Assembly (NCBI RefSeq): GCF_015355755.1
Contig: NZ_JACVEE010000001.1
Span: 1,302,001 to 1,366,000, forward strand
Direction of reading: 5' to 3'
Length of the DNA stretch: 64,000 nt
Source: Nocardia sp. XZ_19_385
GTDB lineage: Bacteria; Actinomycetota; Actinomycetes; Mycobacteriales; Mycobacteriaceae
Part shown: one piece after another, positions 25,174 to 36,000 of the stretch
How the letters are laid out: each line of letters begins with the position of its first letter
Position numbering within the stretch: the first letter of the stretch is position 1
Notes under the pieces: model-generated
Database searches by the model: none
Seen by the model: only the letters and a program-made list of their open reading frames with translations
What the model was told of the DNA's origin: nothing
Made by a program: the position numbers and the translations under genes

Positions 25174-25977
25174 CTACATATCGAGGGTGGCGCCGCCGTC
25201 GACCCGCAGGTCGTGCAGCGTGATGTGCCGGGCGGCCGGTGATGCCAGGAAGTAGGCGGCCTCGGCGACGTCTTCGGGAAGCCCGATGCGCCGCAACGGG
25301 ATTCCGGCGCGGTAGCGGTCGGGATCACCGGCGATGATGCGTTCGCGCGCGATGTCGGCGAGTTCGGCGTCGGCGCCGTGCATCCCGCGCAGCATGGGGG
25401 TGTCGGTGGAGCCGGGCGAGACCAGGTTCACCCGAACCCCTTGCGCGGCAACCTCCAACCCGAGCGAGCGGGCGAACGCGGCCGCGGCGGCTTTGGAAGC
25501 GCCGTAGGCCGCCATGCCCGCGCGCGGGGTGCTGGCGGCGTTCGAGGTGACCACGACGATCGAGCCGCCGCCGTTGGCCGCCATGGCCGTGGCGGCCTGC
25601 CGGGTGACGTTCATCGTGCCCGTGGCGTTGACGCTCATGCACCGATTCCACTGGGCGGCCGTCAGATCCGCCGCATCGCCGGTTTCCAGCACGCCCGCGG
25701 CGTGCACCAGCACCGCCGCCGGGCCGATCGCACGGGTCGCGTCGGCGAAGGCCTCGGCGACCGCATCGGCGTCGGCGACATCGACGCGGGCCGCGTGCGC
25801 GACGAAATCATCCTCGGCAGCACGGATTTCGGTGCGCACACGGAATACGGCGGGATCGGTGTCCCACAGTGATACCGGAGCCGAACGCGCCGCGAACAAT
25901 TCCGCGACCGCCCGCCCGATCCCTGCCGCCGCTCCGGTGACGATGACCGGACCACATGCTTCCCAGCTCTGCGACAT
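25174..25977 (-). CDS. entA: 2,3-dihydro-2,3-dihydroxybenzoate dehydrogenase
   Basis: 267-residue SDR. VIVTGAAAGIGRAVAEL is the NAD-binding loop, LVHAAGVLETGDA corresponds to NNAG, the active-site serine is in VVTSNAASTPRAGMAAYG and YGASKAAAAAF is YxxxK. AAGVLETGD and the C-terminal ITLHDLRVDGGATL are typical of EntA/DhbA. It oxidises 2,3-dihydro-DHB to 2,3-dihydroxybenzoate with NAD+. ATG at 25977, no Shine-Dalgarno; the iron box starts at the start codon itself and contains a -10 (TAGGCT) 6 nt before the ATG, so the mRNA is probably leaderless. Divergent from entE. Confidence 0.92.
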   Translation of the reverse strand: MSQSWEACGPVIVTGAAAGIGRAVAELFAARSAPVSLWDTDPAVFRVRTEIRAAEDDFVAHAARVDVADADAVAEAFADATRAIGPAAVLVHAAGVLETGDAADLTAAQWNRCMSVNATGTMNVTRQAATAMAANGGGSIVVVTSNAASTPRAGMAAYGASKAAAAAFARSLGLEVAAQGVRVNLVSPGSTDTPMLRGMHGADAELADIARERIIAGDPDRYRAGIPLRRIGLPEDVAEAAYFLASPAARHITLHDLRVDGGATLDM

Positions 25978-25995
25978 AAGGTTAGCCTATACTGA
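25977..25995. promoter_or_regulatory. Iron box shared by entA and entE, overlapping the entA start codon
   Basis: TAAGGTTAGCCTATACTGA matches TWAGGTTAGSCTWACCTWA at 16 of 19 positions. It holds both -10 elements: TAGGCT on the minus strand (plus 25984-25989), 6 nt before the entA ATG, and TATACT on the plus strand (25988-25993) for entE. One bound dimer pair would block both promoters. Confidence 0.75.
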
Positions 25996-26032
25996 CTTTC
26001 TCGCGAATGACAATGCTCGATGGAAGGGCTCG

Positions 26033-27676
26033 ATGTTGGACTCCCCACTCCCCGGCTGGACTCCGTGGCCGCTCGCCGAAACCGAGCTCTACCGCTCGCT
26101 CGGCTACTGGACCGGCGAAACCTTCAGCGATCTGCTGGCGGCGCGGGCCGCGAGCCACCCGGCAGCCGTGGCGGTGGTCGACGACGCGAACCGCTGGTCA
26201 TACGCCGAATTGCAGTCCCGGGCGCAGGAACTGGCGACCGGTTTCCGCGAGCTCGGGATCCGGCCGCGGGACCGGGTGCTGGTGCAGTTGCCGAATATCG
26301 CCGAGTTCGTCGAGGTGATCTTCGGGCTGTTCCAGGCCGGGGCGTTGCCGGTGTTCTGCCTGCCCGCGCACCGGCAGGCCGAGCTGGTGCCGATCGCGCG
26401 GGCCAGCGGCGCGGTGGCGATGGTGACCTGTCATCACCACCAGCTCTTCGATCACGCGGCGCTGGCCGCGACCGTGCGCGCGGAAGCGACGGCACTCGAG
26501 CATGTGATCGTGGTGCCGGATCGGGGTGCGGCGGCACCCGAGGGCTTCCTGCCCCTGGACGAACTGCGCCGGACCCCCGGGGAATTCCCGGCACTCGAGG
26601 CCGCCGATGTCGCGTTCCTGCAGTTGTCCGGCGGCAGCACCGGGATTCCGAAGCTGATCCCCCGCACCCATGACGACTACCTCTACAGCGTCCGCCGCAG
26701 CGCCGAGATCTGCGAACTCGATTCGAGCAGTGTGTATCTCGCGGCCTTGCCGGTCGCCCACAACTTCCCGATGAGTTCGCCCGGCATCCTGGGCGCATTG
26801 TGGGCGGGCGGCACGGTCGCTTTGGCCGCCGACCCCACCCCGAGCACCGCGTTCGCGGCGATCGAGCGGTTCGGCGTGACCATCACCGGGCTGGTTCCGC
26901 CGCTGGCCCGGGTGTGGGCCGAACGCGCCGAAGCCGGTACTCCGCATGATCTTTCGAGTCTGCGGGTGCTGCTCGTCGGTGGCGCCCGCTGCCCCGACGA
27001 ACTGGCTCGGCGGATCGGGCCGGCGCTGGGGGTCACCGTGCAGCAGGTCTTCGGGATGGCCGAGGGCCTGGTTTGCTACACGCGGCTCGACGATCCCGAG
27101 GAGGTCATCGTCGGGACGCAGGGGCGGCCGATGTCGGACCTCGATCACGTCGCCGTGGTGGACGAATCCGGGCAGCCCGTCGAGCCGGGCACCGACGGCA
27201 TGTTGATCACCAAGGGCCCGTACACGATTCGCGGCTACTACGACAATCCCGATGCGAACGCGGCCTCCTTCACGCCCGACGGCTGGTACCGGACCGGCGA
27301 TGTGGTGGCGTTGCGCACCGACGGCAATCTCGTGGTCAAGGGCCGCAACGGCGACCACGTCAACCGTGGCGGGGAGAAGGTCTCGGCCGAGGAGCTGGAG
27401 GAGCATCTGCTCGAGCACCCGGCCGTGCGGGACGCCGCGATTGTCTCGGTGCCCGATCCGGCCCTCGGTGAGCGGACGTGCGCGTTCATTCTGGCCACCG
27501 ATCCCGATGCCGCGCCGACGCTTTCGGAGTTGCGGCGCTTCGTTCGGGAGCGCGGGGTGGCGGCATGGAAGCTGCCGGATCTGATCGAGGTCGTGGACAG
27601 TTTCCCGGAGACGGGGGTCGGCAAGACCAGTCGCCGGGCGTTGCGCGCCGCGCTGACAGAGCACGCCAACCGCTAG
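26033..27676 (+). CDS. entE: 2,3-dihydroxybenzoate-AMP ligase (EntE/DhbE)
   Basis: 547 residues. Motifs: LQLSGGSTGIPKLIPRTHDD (P-loop, diagnostic of aryl-AMP ligases), PVAHNFPMSSPGILGA (aryl pocket), VFGMAEGLVCYTRLDD, WYRTGDVVALRTDGNLVV, VVKGRNGDHVNRGGEKVSAE and the C-terminal lysine in ETGVGKTSRR. In this family the residue before Pro-Gly separates DHB enzymes (Ser in DhbE) from salicylate enzymes (Cys in YbtE). Here it is Ser (MSSPG), so 2,3-dihydroxybenzoate is the expected substrate. It adenylates DHB and loads the ArCP. ATG at 26033 with GGAAGGG 4 nt upstream. Controlled by the iron box at 25977. Confidence 0.94.
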   Translation: MLDSPLPGWTPWPLAETELYRSLGYWTGETFSDLLAARAASHPAAVAVVDDANRWSYAELQSRAQELATGFRELGIRPRDRVLVQLPNIAEFVEVIFGLFQAGALPVFCLPAHRQAELVPIARASGAVAMVTCHHHQLFDHAALAATVRAEATALEHVIVVPDRGAAAPEGFLPLDELRRTPGEFPALEAADVAFLQLSGGSTGIPKLIPRTHDDYLYSVRRSAEICELDSSSVYLAALPVAHNFPMSSPGILGALWAGGTVALAADPTPSTAFAAIERFGVTITGLVPPLARVWAERAEAGTPHDLSSLRVLLVGGARCPDELARRIGPALGVTVQQVFGMAEGLVCYTRLDDPEEVIVGTQGRPMSDLDHVAVVDESGQPVEPGTDGMLITKGPYTIRGYYDNPDANAASFTPDGWYRTGDVVALRTDGNLVVKGRNGDHVNRGGEKVSAEELEEHLLEHPAVRDAAIVSVPDPALGERTCAFILATDPDAAPTLSELRRFVRERGVAAWKLPDLIEVVDSFPETGVGKTSRRALRAALTEHANR

Positions 27677-27695
27677 TTTCGTCGTCCCGGAACGA

Positions 27696-27756
27696 TTGTG
27701 GCCGGGACCCGGCATCGGCCTCGAATTCGGAGCTGATGTCAGGGTCCCGGCCACAA
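27696..27756. terminator. Long hairpin between convergent entE and exporter genes
   Basis: TTGTGGCCGGGACCC (27696-27710) pairs perfectly with GGGTCCCGGCCACAA (27742-27756), a 15-bp stem. The 31-nt loop has some further pairing (CATC with GATG). Confidence 0.8.
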
Positions 27757-27772
27757 CCATGTAGCGAAAGGC

Positions 27773-29032
27773 TCAGGCGGCGACAGGTTCTGGAGCCGTG
27801 GCGGATCGCACCGCGGACAGGGTCGCGAAGAGCAGAGCTCCGATGACTACGACAACGAGACCGTAAACCAGCAGTGCGGTATCCGGGGCGAAGTATTGTC
27901 CGAGGATGCCCGCTGTCATCGACCCGAGAGCGGTTCCGGTGACAGCCTGGATCAGCCACAGGCTGGATACCCGGCCGCGCAGTTCATCCGGGGTGTTGTG
28001 CTGCAACACCGCGAAACGGAAGATGTCGTTGACCGCGCGGGCGAGGCCGAACCCGGCCAAACCCAGGAAGGCCATCAGGGCGGCTCCGGTCGCGGCGCTG
28101 CCGGTGCTGCCGAGAACCAGGGATCCGATCGGCAGTGCCAGCATCGAGGCGAGCAGCGCCAGCCCGCTGCGGCGGATGTTTCCGGTCCAACCGCTGGTGA
28201 GCGTGCCGAGCACAGCGCCGACCGCGGGTGCGCCGTAGAGCAGACCCAGGGTCGCCGGGCCCGCGTGCAGGACTTGGTCGACGAACGCGGGCAGCAGCAC
28301 CGTCGGGCCGCTGGCCAGCATGACCACCAGGCCGACGACCAGCACGCCGCGAATTGTCCGCTCCGCCATGGCGAATCGCATGCCGGTGATCAGCGCACGC
28401 AGCGGCGTCTCCCGGGCCATCTCCGGCGGTGCGGACGGGCCGACCTCCTGGAACAGCGTGACCGTGACGGCGGTCAACGCGGCCGCGATGAAATACGTCC
28501 ACGAGACACCGCCGGCCGCGATGACCACACCGGCGAGTGCGGGGGTGATCATCGTGCCGAGATCGGTGGTGAGGGTGACGAGCGCGCCGGCGGCGGCCAT
28601 CTTGTCGCGGCCGACCAGCGCCGGGGTCAGCGCCATCAGGGCGGTACTGCTCACTCCGCCCGCGAGACCGTCGATCCCGGCGGCGGCGTAGATCACCCAC
28701 ACCGCCGGATGGTCCAGCACCGCGTTGATGCCGAGCACCAGGAACCCCAATCCCGCTGCGGTGCGCGAGAATTGGATGGTGCGCCGCCGATCGAAGCGAT
28801 CGGCGAGCACGCCGCCGGCCAGGCTGCCGACGAACATCGCCGCCGCCAGCACCACCGAGACGCCGGCGACGTGCAGGTTCGACCGGGTGAGCTGATACAT
28901 CTGGGCCGGTACCGCGACGATCAGAAGTCCGATGCCGAGCAGCGAAATCAACCGCGCGGCAAAGGCATACCGGAACGCGCGGCTGGATCGCAGCGGCGCG
29001 ATGTCGATGACCAGCCCACCCAGCCGTCTCAT
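27773..29032 (-). CDS. MFS siderophore exporter, EntS-like
   Basis: 419 residues with about 12 transmembrane helices. The N-terminus RYAFAARLISLLGIGLLIVA and AVPAQMYQLTRSNLHVAGV resemble the enterobactin exporter EntS. The MFS loop 2-3 motif is GGVLADRFDRRRTIQFSR, and FRFAVLQHNTPDELRGRVSS is the corresponding loop in the second half. It is expected to export the finished catecholate siderophore by proton antiport. Start and stop of this gene and the binding-protein gene overlap as ATGA (29029-29032), so they are co-translated and lie in the NRPS operon. Confidence 0.88.
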   Translation of the reverse strand: MRRLGGLVIDIAPLRSSRAFRYAFAARLISLLGIGLLIVAVPAQMYQLTRSNLHVAGVSVVLAAAMFVGSLAGGVLADRFDRRRTIQFSRTAAGLGFLVLGINAVLDHPAVWVIYAAAGIDGLAGGVSSTALMALTPALVGRDKMAAAGALVTLTTDLGTMITPALAGVVIAAGGVSWTYFIAAALTAVTVTLFQEVGPSAPPEMARETPLRALITGMRFAMAERTIRGVLVVGLVVMLASGPTVLLPAFVDQVLHAGPATLGLLYGAPAVGAVLGTLTSGWTGNIRRSGLALLASMLALPIGSLVLGSTGSAATGAALMAFLGLAGFGLARAVNDIFRFAVLQHNTPDELRGRVSSLWLIQAVTGTALGSMTAGILGQYFAPDTALLVYGLVVVVIGALLFATLSAVRSATAPEPVAA

Positions 29033-30033
29033 GCGAAGCGCTTCGCGATGACGTCGAGGGTGGCCATGACGCCGTCGTAATCCGGGCGGTAGCTCGTCGC
29101 CGGGAGCTCATAGAGCGTGTTGTTCTTGAACGACGGCAGGTTCGAGTACACCGGATCCTGCTTCAGCTGATCCATCGAACGGCCGCCGACCGGGATGAAG
29201 AACACCTGCGGCGCGCCGGCGACCTGGGACAGCAGTTCCGGGCTGATTTCGACGGCGTCACCAGAGCCGAATAGCTTCGGATTGCCCGCCTTGGCCAGCA
29301 CGTCGTCGGCCGCGAAGCCGAGTTCGCTCAGCAGCGCGGGCAGGGCCGCGGACTGCGGGATCAGGTACGGCTTGTTGTTCGGCAGCGACAGCAGGTAGGC
29401 GTAGTTCCCAGCGGGCACCTTGATCGAGGACTTCACCTTGGCGACCTTGTCGCGGTAGGCGGTCATCATGGCCTCGACGCGGTCGGAGCGTCCGGCGGCG
29501 TCGGCGACCTGGCGCAGCTGTTCCTGCCAAGCCGCGACCGTCTTGGGTACCAGGACGGTCGGCGCGATCGCGGTCAGCTTGTCGTAGACCTTTTCGGCCT
29601 GCACGGCGGTAATGCCCTGTCCGCCACCGATGATCAGGTCCGGCGCGGCTGCGGCGACGGCCTCGATGTTGAGTTCCTCACCGGCGGGCAGCTGCTTGGT
29701 GCCCTGCTCCTTGGCTTTCGCCGACCACGAGGGCGGGAAGCCGCCGTCGAAGTTGGTGACGCCGAGTACGCGGGTGTCGGTGGCGGCCACCGGGGCGTCG
29801 AGCGCGTACAGGTAGCCGGCCAGGCCACCGCTGAGCACCACGATGCGCTTGGCCTGCGCGGGCACGGTGACCGGGCCGCGTTCGGTCTGGATGACCCGGG
29901 TCGTGCCCTCCGAGGACGCCTCACCGGTGTCCGAACCGCAGCCGATCAACGCCGTCAAGGCGACGAGCAGCAGCGCCACCAGCGCGGCAGACCGCCGGGG
30001 GCGGCTGCCGGACGGCATGCTTGGAACTCTCAT
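29029..30033 (-). CDS. Iron-siderophore ABC transporter substrate-binding lipoprotein (FepB-like)
   Basis: 334 residues. The signal sequence ends in a lipobox (LTALIGC), so Cys32 is probably lipidated and the protein anchored outside the membrane. The TroA/FepB fold is indicated by KRIVVLSGGLAGYLYALDAP, NIEAVAAAAPDLIIGGGQG and NTLYELPATSYRPDYDGVMA. It captures the ferri-siderophore for the FecCD permeases at 42550-44728. ATG at 30033 with AGGAGAG 3 nt upstream. It sits between the NRPS and exporter genes rather than next to the permeases. Confidence 0.9.
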   Translation of the reverse strand: MRVPSMPSGSRPRRSAALVALLLVALTALIGCGSDTGEASSEGTTRVIQTERGPVTVPAQAKRIVVLSGGLAGYLYALDAPVAATDTRVLGVTNFDGGFPPSWSAKAKEQGTKQLPAGEELNIEAVAAAAPDLIIGGGQGITAVQAEKVYDKLTAIAPTVLVPKTVAAWQEQLRQVADAAGRSDRVEAMMTAYRDKVAKVKSSIKVPAGNYAYLLSLPNNKPYLIPQSAALPALLSELGFAADDVLAKAGNPKLFGSGDAVEISPELLSQVAGAPQVFFIPVGGRSMDQLKQDPVYSNLPSFKNNTLYELPATSYRPDYDGVMATLDVIAKRFA

Positions 30034-30090
30034 TTCTCTCCTAGTTGTGCTCGGCCACGGATGGCCGATGGGTAAGCCCCTTGCTGGGGC

Positions 30091-33000
30091 TCAGACTCGG
30101 GTGGTCTCCAGTAGTCCGGCGAGGTCGGCGACGGTCGGCTGGGCCAGGACCGCGCCGACCGCGAGGGTGACGCCGAATTCCCGTTCCAGTTCGCCGACCA
30201 AGCGCATGACCCGCAGTGAATCGCCGCCGAGGTCGAAGAAGCTGTCCTCGACATCGGTGATCTCGGCGACGCCGAGGACTCGGGCGAAGACCGCGCAGAG
30301 GGCGCGTTCGGTGTCGGTGCGCGGACCGTTGCTCGCGGTGCGGGCCGGCGGTTCGGGCAACGCGGCGCGATCGAGTTTTCCGTTGGGGGTCAACGGAATC
30401 GAGGCGATGATCACGATGTCCGAGGGCACCAGTTGCGCGGGGAGCCGCTTGCGCAGTTCGGGCCGCAGGTCCTCGACGGCCCGGCCGGGTTCGGGGACAA
30501 CGTAGCCGATGAGCCGGGCCGTGCCGGTCGCGTCGCGGCGGACGTTGGCCGCGGCCCGCCGCACACCGTCGCAGGCGGCCAAAGCGGCTTCGACTTCACC
30601 CAATTCGATGCGGACGCCACGGATCTTCACCTGATGGTCGCCGCGGCCCATGTATTGGAGTTGCCCGTCGCGCCTGCGCTGCACCAGGTCTCCGGTGCGG
30701 TACATGCGCCCGCCGTCGGCCGCGAACGGGTCTGGGACGAAAGCGGATGCGGTCAGGCCGGGCCGGTCCAGGTAGCCGAGGGCGACGCCGTCACCGGACA
30801 TGTACAGCTCGCCCACCGCGCCGACCGGAACTTCACGCAAGCCCGAATCGAGCACGCGCGCATGGGCGTTGCGGACCGGGCGCCCTAGACACGGTGTCTC
30901 GGAGCCCTGGACGGGTGAGCCCATCGCGTTGATGGTGAATTCCGTTGGGCCGTAGAGGTCGTAGCCGTCGACGCCGGGCTGTTCGCGCAGCCGGGTCCAC
31001 AGATCGGCGGGCACCGCTTCACCGCCCAGGATGACCAGGGCCAGGATGTGCTCGCCGTCGAGCAGGCCGCCCGCGATGAGTTCCTTTGCGTAAGAAGGCG
31101 TCACGTTGATGACGTCGATGCCGACACTGCGGTAGTGCCGCACCAGCGCCGTCGGTTCCAGGCGGGCCCGTTCGTCGATGACGTGCACCTCGTGCCCGGC
31201 GAGCAACCAGAACAGTTCCTCCCAGGACATGTCGAAGGAGAACGAGACGGTGTGCGCGATCCGCAACCGGCCCCGGTTCGCCGATTGCTCGGTGGGCCTG
31301 AAGATTTCGTCGACGTGGTTGTGGTACATCGCGGTCAGGCCGCGATGACCGACCACGACGCCCTTCGGCTTGCCCGTCGAGCCCGAGGTGTAGATGACGT
31401 AGGCGGGCTGGTCGGCGCTGATCGGGCCGCGCACCGCGGTATCCGGCAGCAGCGGCGGCGCGGTGCGTCCGTCGAGCACGTCGGCGACGGCCGGGTCGTC
31501 GAGCAGCACCGCGCGGTGGCTGTCGTCGAGGAGGGTACCGGCCTCGACGGTCGTCGAGATGACCGCCGCGGCAGCGCTGTCGGCGATCAGGTCCCGCAGG
31601 CGGGCGGGCGGATGCGCGAGATCGAGCGGCAGGTAGGCCGCGCCGGTACGCATGACCGCGAAGATCGCGACCACGTGATCGGCGGTACGCGGCAGCGCCA
31701 GGGCGACGGTGTCACCCGAGCCGACACCGGTCGCCGCGAGGATCCGGGCCAGGCGGTCCACCCGGGTGTCGAGCTCGCGGGCGGTGAGCGAAACCGGGCC
31801 GCACACAAGCGCTGTCACGTCCGGCGTGGCCTGCGCGCGTTCCCGCAGCAGGGCGTCGACGCTGCCGCCCGGCTGGCCGGGTAGCGGTACGTCGACTCGT
31901 TCGGGCGCGAATTCCAGCGGGGTACTCGCCGCGGGCACGACCGTGTCGGCCACGTGCGCACCGGTTTTCGTCACGATCAGGTCCAGCACCGCCACCAAGC
32001 GGTCGAGCAGCGCGGCGGCTTCGGCGTCGGCGACGAGATCGGGGCGATGCTCGCAGGTGATCGCCATCGGTGTGGTGGGCGAGCCCGGTTCGATGTCGAT
32101 GGTGATCGCGTAGTGGGTGCCGTCGATCGCTTCGAAACCGGAGATTCCGTTGCGCTGGAACATCTCCGACTGTGCCTGGTGATCGCGGGGCACGTTGCGG
32201 AAGACGGTGAGAGTGTCGAACAGTGCCGGGACGCCCGCCGCGCGCTGGATCCGGCCGAGGCCGAGCTGGTGGTGGTCGGTGAGGCGGCCCTGTTCCCGGA
32301 ACACGCGTCGCATCAGGTCGGTGAGCGGTTCGCTCGGACGGGTGCGGACCCGCACGGGCACGGTGTTCAGGGCCAAGCCCACCATGCGGTCGGCGTCCGG
32401 TACCTCGGGGGAACGGCCGGAGACGGTGGCGCCGAACACCACGTCATCGGTACCGGTGGTGGCGCGCAGCGCCAGGCCCCAGGCGGTAGAGACCACCGTG
32501 GACAACGTGACCCCGGCCTTACGTGCGAAGGCATGCAAGGCCTGAGTCGTGCTGTCGGACAAGCCGGTTCGGGTGAACACCGGCAAGGCCGCTTTCTCAG
32601 CGGCCTGCTTCGAGGCGATCAGTGTCGGCTGGCGGAGTTCGGCGAGGTAGGTCGACCAGGCCGATTCCGCTGCGGCGCTGTCGGTTTCGGCGAGCCAGCG
32701 CAGGTGGTCGCGGAAATCGGCGGGTGCGGGCAGCACGGTGTCCAGGTCGGCGGTGCTTTTACGGGCGTGTTCATATAGCGCGAACAGCTCGCGGTACATC
32801 AGGGTTTGTGACCAGCCGTCGGTGAGCAGGTGGTGCTGGGTGCACACGAGGTACGCCCGGTCACCGGGCAACCATGCCAGGGTCATGCGGATCAGCGGCG
32901 GAGCGGTGTAGTCGAACGGTGTCGTGAACTCGGTGTTGTCGAGTTCCTTCAGCGCCGAGGGGATTTCGGCTTCCGGGAGCGCGGTGAAATCGACCTCACG

Positions 33001-36000
33001 GAACGGCACGCTCGCGGTGGCCGGGATGAACTGAACCGGCTGCGCGAACCCGGCATGGGTGAAACCGGCCCGCAGGTTCGGGTATCGGCGCAACAATGCA
33101 TCGGCGGCAGCGCGCAGCGCGGGAACGTCGACCGCAGCTGCGCCCGATTCCGTTGCGGCGAAAGAGAATCTCGGCTGCATGTGGTAGGCGTCGCTACCGG
33201 CGGCGCTGTCCACCAAGGACTGGAAGTACATGCCCTCCTGCAGCGGACCCAGAGGAAGTGCCTCGACCCAGTTGGGGCACAGGGCGTCCAAGCGGGCCCT
33301 GCCGTCGGCGTCCAACGCCAGGAGTGGTTCGAAAGCAGTCGTGTCCGGTGCCACTCGCGTCGATCCGGACTGCGCGGATCCCGGGGTCGGCAACGCCTTC
33401 CGGTCGAGTTTGCCGTTCAGGGTCAGCGGGAGTGCTGGGATCGTCGTGATCGATTGCGGCACCATGTATTCGGGTAGCAGCGCGGCGAGATGAGCGCGCA
33501 CCGCCGCGGGATCGATAGCGGAGCCATCGGCGGTGACGACATAGCCGAAAAGCCTTCCCGTGCCGGCCGAGTCGGCGCGGACGCAGGCGGCGGCGGCCGT
33601 CACACCGGGCACCTGGCGCAGTGCGGTTTCGACTTCGCCGAGTTCGATGCGGAACCCGCGCACCTTCACCTGGTCGTCGGCGCGACCGCGGAACAGCAGA
33701 CCGCTGTCGGTGCGACGCACCAGGTCACCGGTGCGGTACAACCGCTGTCCGGGTCGGCTCGGGTCGGCGACGAAGCGTGCGGCGGTCATGGCCGGGCGGT
33801 TCAAATAGCCCCGGACCACCTGTGCGCCACCGAGATACAACTCGCCCTCGGCCACCTCCCGGAGGTCGTTGTCGAGGACCCGGACGTGCACGTCGGTCCA
33901 CGGTGCACCGATTGTGACCGGATCACCCTGCGTCAGTTCGGCGGAGGTCGCCCAAACGGTTACCTCCGTGGGCCCGTAGACGTTTCGCACCGCGGCGCAC
34001 TGGGCGACCATGTCCGTGGCGAGATCGGTGGGCAACGCCTCGCCGCCCACCAGGGCCCGCACCGTGCCGAGTTGATCCGCGTCCTCGTGCTCGACCAGCA
34101 CCCGCCACAGCGAGGGCGTCGCCTGCACAACAGTCGCGCCGCTGTTGGAGATCAACGCGTGCAACGCATCCGGGTCGAGCACTGTCGGACGGTCGGCGAC
34201 CACCACGGTCGCCCCGGCGGTTAGCGGGCACAGCAGCTCCAGCACCGCGATGTCGAACGACACCGTCGTGACCGCGACGAAACGGTCCCCGGGCCGAATC
34301 CACCCGTCCGCGACCACCGTCTCGGCGAACGCCGCTAGGTTGGCGGTGCTGATCAGCACGCCCTTCGGGTTACCCGTCGATCCGGAGGTGTGGATGACAT
34401 AGGCGAGGTGATCACCGGCATGCGGCGGCTCGGGCAACACGATGGAGGTATCGACCGCCTCCGCACTGTCGACCAGCAGTGTGCGCGGAGACGCGGCAGG
34501 TAGCCGATCCACGACCGCCGAATTGGTCAACACGCAACGCGGCTTCGCGTCCGCCAGCATGTATTCCAGCCGCTGCGCCGGATAGTCGACGTCGAGCGGC
34601 AGGTAGGCGGCACCGATCCGAAGCACCGCGAGCAGGCCGACAACCAGGTCCGCCGAACGCGGAAGCGCCACGGCGACAACCTGTTCGGGTCCAGCGCCGG
34701 CCGCGAGCAAACGGCACGCCAGGTCATCCACCCGAGCACCGAGCTCCCCATATGTCAGGGCTGCTCCCCCGCTGACGACAGCGGTGGAATCCGGCGTGCG
34801 GCGCACCTGCGTCGCGAAGCCGACCGCGATACCCTGCGGAATTTCGCTGCGCCGCACCGGGTCCGACGCGACACTCGAGGCGCTCGCGCTCGCCTGAACC
34901 GCGAGCGCACCGTTGTCCCCGGGCACTGAGTCATCTTCGGCCGCACGATTCGTGCGAGCACCGTCGCGGTTCGGCGAGTCGGTCGGAGCAGCGTCGGTAT
35001 CTGCCGAGTCCGCGAGAACCCGAGCGCCGGACGAGGTGCCTAGCCCGTTCCGCGGATCCGGCTCCTGGGCAGTTCCGGCGTATCTCGCCTGGTTCCAGCG
35101 GACTGGGTCGATCACCGCGCAGGCGGCGAGACCTCGGGCTGTGGGGGCGTCGAAGATGTCGGCGACGACGATGCGGAGGCCGAGCTTGCGGAGTGCGCCG
35201 ACCAGGCGCATTGCCGTCAGTGAGTGGCCGCCGAGGCTGAAGAAGTCGTCGTCGACGCCGACCTCGGGGACTTCGAGAACCTTTGCCGCGCAGGTTCGGA
35301 CGGCATCGATCACTTCGGCGGAGCCGTCGTCTGTCCTTTCGGCCCGGATGTCCTGGTGAGCGCCGGGATCCAGCGGAAGCGTGTCGGGTGCAGCGACAAC
35401 CGCGTCCGGACGGCGGTGGCTGAGGACCGTCGGGTCCGGGGATGCCGTCAGCAGGGCGGCGGCGGTTTGCTCCGGAGCGGCGATGAGGCCGGTGAGGATG
35501 TCGACGAGCCGGGAGGCGGTGCGCTGCACCAATTCGGCTGGGACAGCGGCGGTGTCGTGATCGAGGATCAGGTCCAGCCCGGCGCTGGGCGGCGCGAGCA
35601 GGGTGATCGGGTAGTGGGTGACGCCGCGGTTGGTGAACCCGGCGACGCGGAGGTCATGCGATTCCGGCTGTCCCGGACCGGAATTCGGGAAGTTCTCGAA
35701 CAGGACCAGGGTGTCGAAGAGCTGGCCGATACCGGCGACGCGTTCGACCTCGGCGAGGCCGGTGTGCTCGACCTCCTGGATGCCGAATTGCGCTTCCTGC
35801 AACCGGGTGAACTGGTCCAGCAGCGGGCGCACCGGATCGATGGTCATCCGCACCGGGATGGTGTTGCTGAACAGGCCCACCATGGTCTCGACACCGGGCA
35901 GGTCGGCGGGTCGTCCGGAGACGGTCGCGCCGAATACCACGTCGTTGCGGCCGGTGAGTTCGGCGAGCACGGCCCCCCAAGCGCCCTGGACCAGGGTGTT

